Shown here one piece after another: positions 60,358 to 64,000 of a stretch of DNA of 64,000 nucleotides (position 1 is its first letter; each line of letters starts with the position of its first letter). The DNA is taken from positions 496,001 through 560,000 of the forward strand of contig NC_021663.1 in the NCBI RefSeq assembly GCF_000418365.1, in the 5' to 3' direction. The notes under the pieces were generated by a model that had not been told where the DNA came from, did no database searches, and saw only the letters and a list, made by a program, of their open reading frames with translations. The stretch is from Corynebacterium terpenotabidum Y-11. GTDB lineage: Bacteria > Actinomycetota > Actinomycetes > Mycobacteriales > Mycobacteriaceae. Both the position numbers and the translations under genes were made by a program.

Positions 60358-61929
60358 GTGGCGATCACGAAGGACAGCACCAAGGACAGCAGCAAGGACA
60401 GCACCCGGAGACGTTACCCCGGCGTCTTCCTGTCCCATTTCCCGCTGAGGGTGTCGCTGGTCCTGGTGATGACCGCGCTGGCGGCCCTCGGACTCGCCGT
60501 CTCCGGGGCAGTGGTGACCGGGATGATGCAGCAGTTCCTCACCAACCGGGTGGACGAGCAGCTCATCAGCGCCACCCGGGAGTGGGCGAGCGGGCCGGCG
60601 GATTCGTCACAACTGTCCGGGAACGGGCTGTCCGACAGCGGTTCGGACCTGCAGGACTCCGAGGCCCAGGCTGGACCGATGACCCCGCCGAGCCAGTTCT
60701 ATGTCGCCATCATGTCCTCAGACGGGGAATGGTCCTTCCGCTACAACCCGCAGAGCGGGCAGTCCGCCCCGGACATCAGCTCGCTGACCGAGGTGACCTC
60801 CCCGGTGACCGTGTCGGCGGTCAGCGGTTCGGAGGAGAGCACGCCGTGGCGGGCCGCCGCGGTACTCAATGACTCCGGCCAGGTGGTTGTCGTCGCCCTG
60901 CCGATGGACGGCGAGTACCACATCATGACCCAGCTGCTGGTGGTGCTGGTCACCATCGGTGTGATCGTGCTCATTCTGCTCGTGGTGGGCAGCCTGTACC
61001 TCGTCCGCCGTGCCCTGCAACCCCTCTACCTGGTGGAACGCACCGCCGGGCGGATCGCGAAGGGGCAGCTGGACGAGCGTGTGCCGGAATGGTCGCCGAA
61101 TACGGAGGTCGGACGCCTGTCGGTGGCGCTCAACCGGATGCTCGCCCAGATCCAGGGCGCGTTCATCGCGGTGAACACCTCGGAGCGACAGGCCCGTGAA
61201 GCCGAAGCGTCGATGCGTCGCTTCATCGGGGACGCCTCCCATGAGTTGCGCACCCCGCTGACCAGCGTCCGCGGGTACGCGGACCTGTACAAGTCCGGGG
61301 CAACGACGGACGCGGACATGGTCGTGGACCGGATCTCCTCGGAGGCCGGCCGGATGAGTCTGCTCGTCGAGGACCTGCTGACCCTGGTGCGGATGGACGA
61401 GGGACGCCCGTTGCGCACGGATCCGGTGGATCTGATGGACCTGAGCGTTGCCGCGGTGGACAACGCCCGGGCTGGTTTCCCCGGTCGGGAGGTCCGCCTG
61501 GTCAACGAAACCCGGTCGATCCCGGTCACCATCGGGGACGCCAACCGCCTGCACCAGATCATCGGCAACCTCATGACCAACGCGCTGCGCCACGGTGGCG
61601 AGGACGCCCGCGTCACCCTGAAGCTCACCCAGTCGGAACCGGGGGCGGAGACACCGATGGTCGGGGTGGATGTCATCGACGACGGTGTCGGTATCCCGGC
61701 CGAGGACCTGCCGCACCTGTTCGAGCGGTTCTACCGGGCTGATGTGTCGCGGGCGAGGTCGTCCGGCGGCTCGGGTCTGGGGCTGTCGATCGTGAAGAGC
61801 CTGGTGGAGGCCCACGGCGGCACGATCACGGTGGAGAGTGCACCCGGTGAGGGCACGACCTTCCATCTGTGCCTTCCCGCGGCACCGGAGATGCTCGACG
61901 AAAGCGACATTGAGGAGCTCGACGACTAG
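60358..61929 (+). CDS. phoS: Sensor histidine kinase PhoS
   Basis: 523 residues from GTG 60358 (AAGGGAA upstream). First membrane helix about residues 28-58, an extracellular sensor loop of about 130 residues, a second helix (LLVVLVTIGVIVLILLVVG), HAMP, the phospho-His in IGDASHELRTPLTSV, N box GNLMTNALRHG, and G boxes DDGVGIPAEDL and GGSGLGLSIVKSL. The partner of PhoR. Ends convergent with a lipase-like gene (4-bp overlap). Confidence 0.92.
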   Translation: MAITKDSTKDSSKDSTRRRYPGVFLSHFPLRVSLVLVMTALAALGLAVSGAVVTGMMQQFLTNRVDEQLISATREWASGPADSSQLSGNGLSDSGSDLQDSEAQAGPMTPPSQFYVAIMSSDGEWSFRYNPQSGQSAPDISSLTEVTSPVTVSAVSGSEESTPWRAAAVLNDSGQVVVVALPMDGEYHIMTQLLVVLVTIGVIVLILLVVGSLYLVRRALQPLYLVERTAGRIAKGQLDERVPEWSPNTEVGRLSVALNRMLAQIQGAFIAVNTSERQAREAEASMRRFIGDASHELRTPLTSVRGYADLYKSGATTDADMVVDRISSEAGRMSLLVEDLLTLVRMDEGRPLRTDPVDLMDLSVAAVDNARAGFPGREVRLVNETRSIPVTIGDANRLHQIIGNLMTNALRHGGEDARVTLKLTQSEPGAETPMVGVDVIDDGVGIPAEDLPHLFERFYRADVSRARSSGGSGLGLSIVKSLVEAHGGTITVESAPGEGTTFHLCLPAAPEMLDESDIEELDD

Positions 61930-62666
61930 GACGCCAGGACCTCGGCGACGAGGCGTCCGACCCGGCGACTGTAGGGCAGCCACTCGTGGCGGATGCCGTC
62001 GACCTCGAGGACGCGTCCCCTTCCCCGGTGCGCGGGGGCGCCGGACGCCGGATCGTCGTCAAGGAACGCCCGGGCACGGTCGGCGGGAACAAAGAGGTCC
62101 GCGGTCGAGAGGATCTGGGTGAACGGCACCGTGGACCGCTGTGCGTAGAGCTGGAGGTGGGCCATCGCGGGGGAGTCCGCGAGGTGCCCGCGCCAGGCCG
62201 GGACCAGGCGGGACGTGAGGTTGATGAGGTGCCGAGGCCCGGTCACTCCCCGGACATCCGCGGCAATGCCGACGACACGTCCGACTTTGCCCCGGAGATC
62301 CGGGGTGCCGGAGGCGGCGAGTGCCAGCAGACCACCCTGGGAATGACCGACGAGGTCGACCGGGCCGGCGTCTGCGACGATGCCGGCGAGCTTCCGGCGG
62401 ACCTCGGCGAAGTTTCCGGTGAGATCCGCGGTGCCGTGATGCCCGTAGGAGACGGAGAGGACCGGATGACCGGCGTCCCGCAACTCCGGGACGACACCGG
62501 TGAAGTTGCTGCGGGAGCCGACCGCGCCGTGGATCAGGACGACCGGGCGGGTGGCGGGGTCGTCGGTGCGGGGCAGGGGGCGTCGGTGAGGGTCCTCGGT
62601 CCAGGCGTTGTCGGGCAGACGGTCGAGCAGACGACCGAGTAGACGACCGAGACGGGGAGCACTCAC
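61926..62666 (-). CDS. Alpha/beta hydrolase, lipase-like, copy 2
   Basis: 246 residues. LIHGAVGSRSN, SYGHHGTADLTGNFAEV and the nucleophile elbow GHSQGG mark a class-2-lipase type hydrolase. The catalytic Asp is probably in STADLFVPAD and His near IRHEWLPYS. No signal peptide. Coupled to the preceding paralogue by a 4-bp overlap (ATGA). Confidence 0.85.
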   Translation of the reverse strand: MSAPRLGRLLGRLLDRLPDNAWTEDPHRRPLPRTDDPATRPVVLIHGAVGSRSNFTGVVPELRDAGHPVLSVSYGHHGTADLTGNFAEVRRKLAGIVADAGPVDLVGHSQGGLLALAASGTPDLRGKVGRVVGIAADVRGVTGPRHLINLTSRLVPAWRGHLADSPAMAHLQLYAQRSTVPFTQILSTADLFVPADRARAFLDDDPASGAPAHRGRGRVLEVDGIRHEWLPYSRRVGRLVAEVLAS

Positions 62667-63616
62667 TCCAGCCCCGCGACCAGGACCTCGTGGACGATGC
62701 GCTGCACGTCCGGGTCAGTGGGCATCTCATTGTGCAGGACGCGACCGGCACCCCGTTCCTGCACGAACTCATTGATGACGCGCACCTGCGTGCCGTCGGC
62801 GTTCTCCGTGTCCGGCTCCAGGAACCCCGATTCCGGTGGTACGACGGTGGTGTCCACCTTCGTCGCCAGGCACGTGTAGCGCACCCCGGGCCGCGTCTCC
62901 GGTGAATAGGACAGGTCGGTGAGGAACGGTGAGCCGATGACCTGCTGCATCCCGGCGACGCCCATGAACCGGGTCACGGTCGCCTCCGCCACCTTCGCCG
63001 CCAGATCATTGGTGCTGATCAGGGATGCCAGCTGCGCATTCAGCGAGGTGCCGTGGTGCGGTGCGGACAGGGTGACGAGGTGGTGCACCTTGTCGTCGAA
63101 ATCCATCTCGTTGATGAGATGACGGGCCAGCAGCCCGCCCTGGGAATGCCCGACAAGGTCCACCTTCTCCGCCCCGGTCGCGGCCAGCACCTGGTCGATG
63201 TAGGCGGCGAGGTCGCGGGCGGAGCGTCGCAGTTCCCCGGTGCCGTGGTGCCCGTAGTCCGGGGCGAAGACGACGAAACCGTCGTCACGCAGCAGGTTGA
63301 CGAGGTTCTGCCATATCGCTTTGGCGGAGATCGTGCCGTGGATGAGCACTACCGGGTAGGGCCGGTACGCCTCGGGGCGTGCGGACCAGTGGTCGTCGAC
63401 GTAGCCGGCGAAACTCTGTCGCGCGCCGACCGGCTCGGCGTCCGACCCCTTGGGGGCGAGTTTCACCAGGCGGGACCCCATACCGAAGGCGTTGCGCAGT
63501 CCGTCGGAGAAGGACGCCAGTTGTTCAGTCCAGCTGCGCTGGTCCGGGTCGGCGTTGTCGGCGGCCGCGGCGGCGGTCAGGGCGTCGATGTACCCGGCAA
63601 GATCCTCGTCCTTCAT
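62663..63616 (-). CDS. Alpha/beta hydrolase, lipase-like, copy 1
   Basis: 317 residues from ATG 63616. Helical N-terminal region of about 90 residues, then VVLIHGTISAKAIWQNLVN, DYGHHGTGELRRSA, GHSQGGLLARHLINEMD and SAPHHGTSLN: a lipase class 2 fold. The paralogue behind it shares YGHHGT and GHSQGG, so gene duplication. No signal peptide visible. Ten bp behind the HIT gene. Confidence 0.87.
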   Translation of the reverse strand: MKDEDLAGYIDALTAAAAADNADPDQRSWTEQLASFSDGLRNAFGMGSRLVKLAPKGSDAEPVGARQSFAGYVDDHWSARPEAYRPYPVVLIHGTISAKAIWQNLVNLLRDDGFVVFAPDYGHHGTGELRRSARDLAAYIDQVLAATGAEKVDLVGHSQGGLLARHLINEMDFDDKVHHLVTLSAPHHGTSLNAQLASLISTNDLAAKVAEATVTRFMGVAGMQQVIGSPFLTDLSYSPETRPGVRYTCLATKVDTTVVPPESGFLEPDTENADGTQVRVINEFVQERGAGRVLHNEMPTDPDVQRIVHEVLVAGLE

Positions 63617-63626
63617 TCCGGGTCCT

Positions 63627-64000
63627 TCACTCCGCCGGATCCACTCCGCGTGCCTTGAGTCCGGCCCGGATTGCCGCGGCGGCGGCGTCCATCTGTGCCG
63701 GGTCGGTCTCAGCCATGCCGAGGGCATTGGCGAGGTTGTAGCCGGACATGTCGGCGGCGGGGAAGACATGGATATGGGTGTGCGGCACCTCGAATCCGGC
63801 GATGAGGTAGCCCGCCCGTGGGCAGTCGAACCGGTCGACGATCGCCGCGCCGACGTGCTGGGCGACCTCGTTGAGGTGGGCCCAGAGGGCGGGGTCGAGG
63901 TCGGTCCACCGGTCGACCTCCTCGACCGGCACGACAAGGGTGTGCCCGTAGGCGACGGGTTCGATGGTGAGGAACGCGGCGACGGTCTCGTCACGGTAGA
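63627..64000 (-). CDS. HIT-family protein, start cut by window
   Basis: About 124 residues visible; the N-terminus lies beyond the window. GHTLVVPVEEVDRW and the histidine triad HTHIHVFP identify the family, which splits nucleotide phosphoramidates or similar nucleotide compounds. On the same strand as the two hydrolases and probably in one operon with them. Confidence 0.92.
   Translation of the reverse strand, partial: YRDETVAAFLTIEPVAYGHTLVVPVEEVDRWTDLDPALWAHLNEVAQHVGAAIVDRFDCPRAGYLIAGFEVPHTHIHVFPAADMSGYNLANALGMAETDPAQMDAAAAAIRAGLKARGVDPAE

Overview
The window reads as chromosome of a high-GC Corynebacterium or close relative. The gene order radA-lpqE-carD-cysS-rlmB, znuA-znuC-znuB next to ipsA, otsB-lipoprotein-otsA, thrE and phoR-phoS matches corynebacterial and mycobacterial arrangements I know, and many genes carry a TAnnnT hexamer 6-8 nt before the start codon with no ribosome site, the leaderless pattern common in this group.

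Left chromosomal part (1-24.4 kb): acyl-CoA synthetase (cut by the window edge), clpC with ClgR-like and SigH-like control sites, mutY, beta-carbonic anhydrase, a membrane-anchored protein, radA, lpqE-like lipoprotein, carD, a fumarylacetoacetate-hydrolase-family gene, cysS, a FitAB-like toxin-antitoxin pair, a NiaP-like transporter, rlmB, a zinc ABC transporter with a Zur-like box, ipsA, the trehalose genes otsB and otsA with a lipoprotein between them, a Lys/Ala-tailed small protein, thrE and tRNA-Thr(TGT).

The tRNA-Thr gene is the attachment site of a 27.1-kb integrated element (24386-51566) bounded by 38-bp direct repeats. It carries a tyrosine integrase next to the tRNA, an XRE regulator with three palindromic operators, a serine recombinase, an FtsK/TraB-like DNA pump, a primase-polymerase/AAA replication protein with an iteron-rich region behind it, excisionase-like small HTH proteins, and no relaxase. 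This is the layout of an actinomycete integrative and conjugative element (AICE) of the Prim-Pol type. Many plus-strand element genes are preceded by one promoter type (TTGTGn or TTGTAn, about 18 bp, TAnnnT), and several encode small, strongly acidic unknown proteins. A minus-strand group near the integrase encodes a lipoprotein serine protease and coiled-coil proteins, one of them membrane-bound. The right third is a defence cargo: a DUF3800 protein, two unknown proteins, a Shedu nuclease and an NgoMIV-like restriction-modification pair, followed by a tightly coupled four-gene unit of unknown function. By eye the whole element lacks GCCGGC, the site expected for the restriction enzyme, while the flanks have many.

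Right chromosomal part (51.6-64 kb): an LCP-family cell-wall ligase, a BCCT osmolyte transporter, a UMF1-type MFS protein, crtB-crtI carotenoid genes, an L,D-transpeptidase, the phoR-phoS two-component system, two alpha/beta hydrolases and a HIT protein cut by the window edge.
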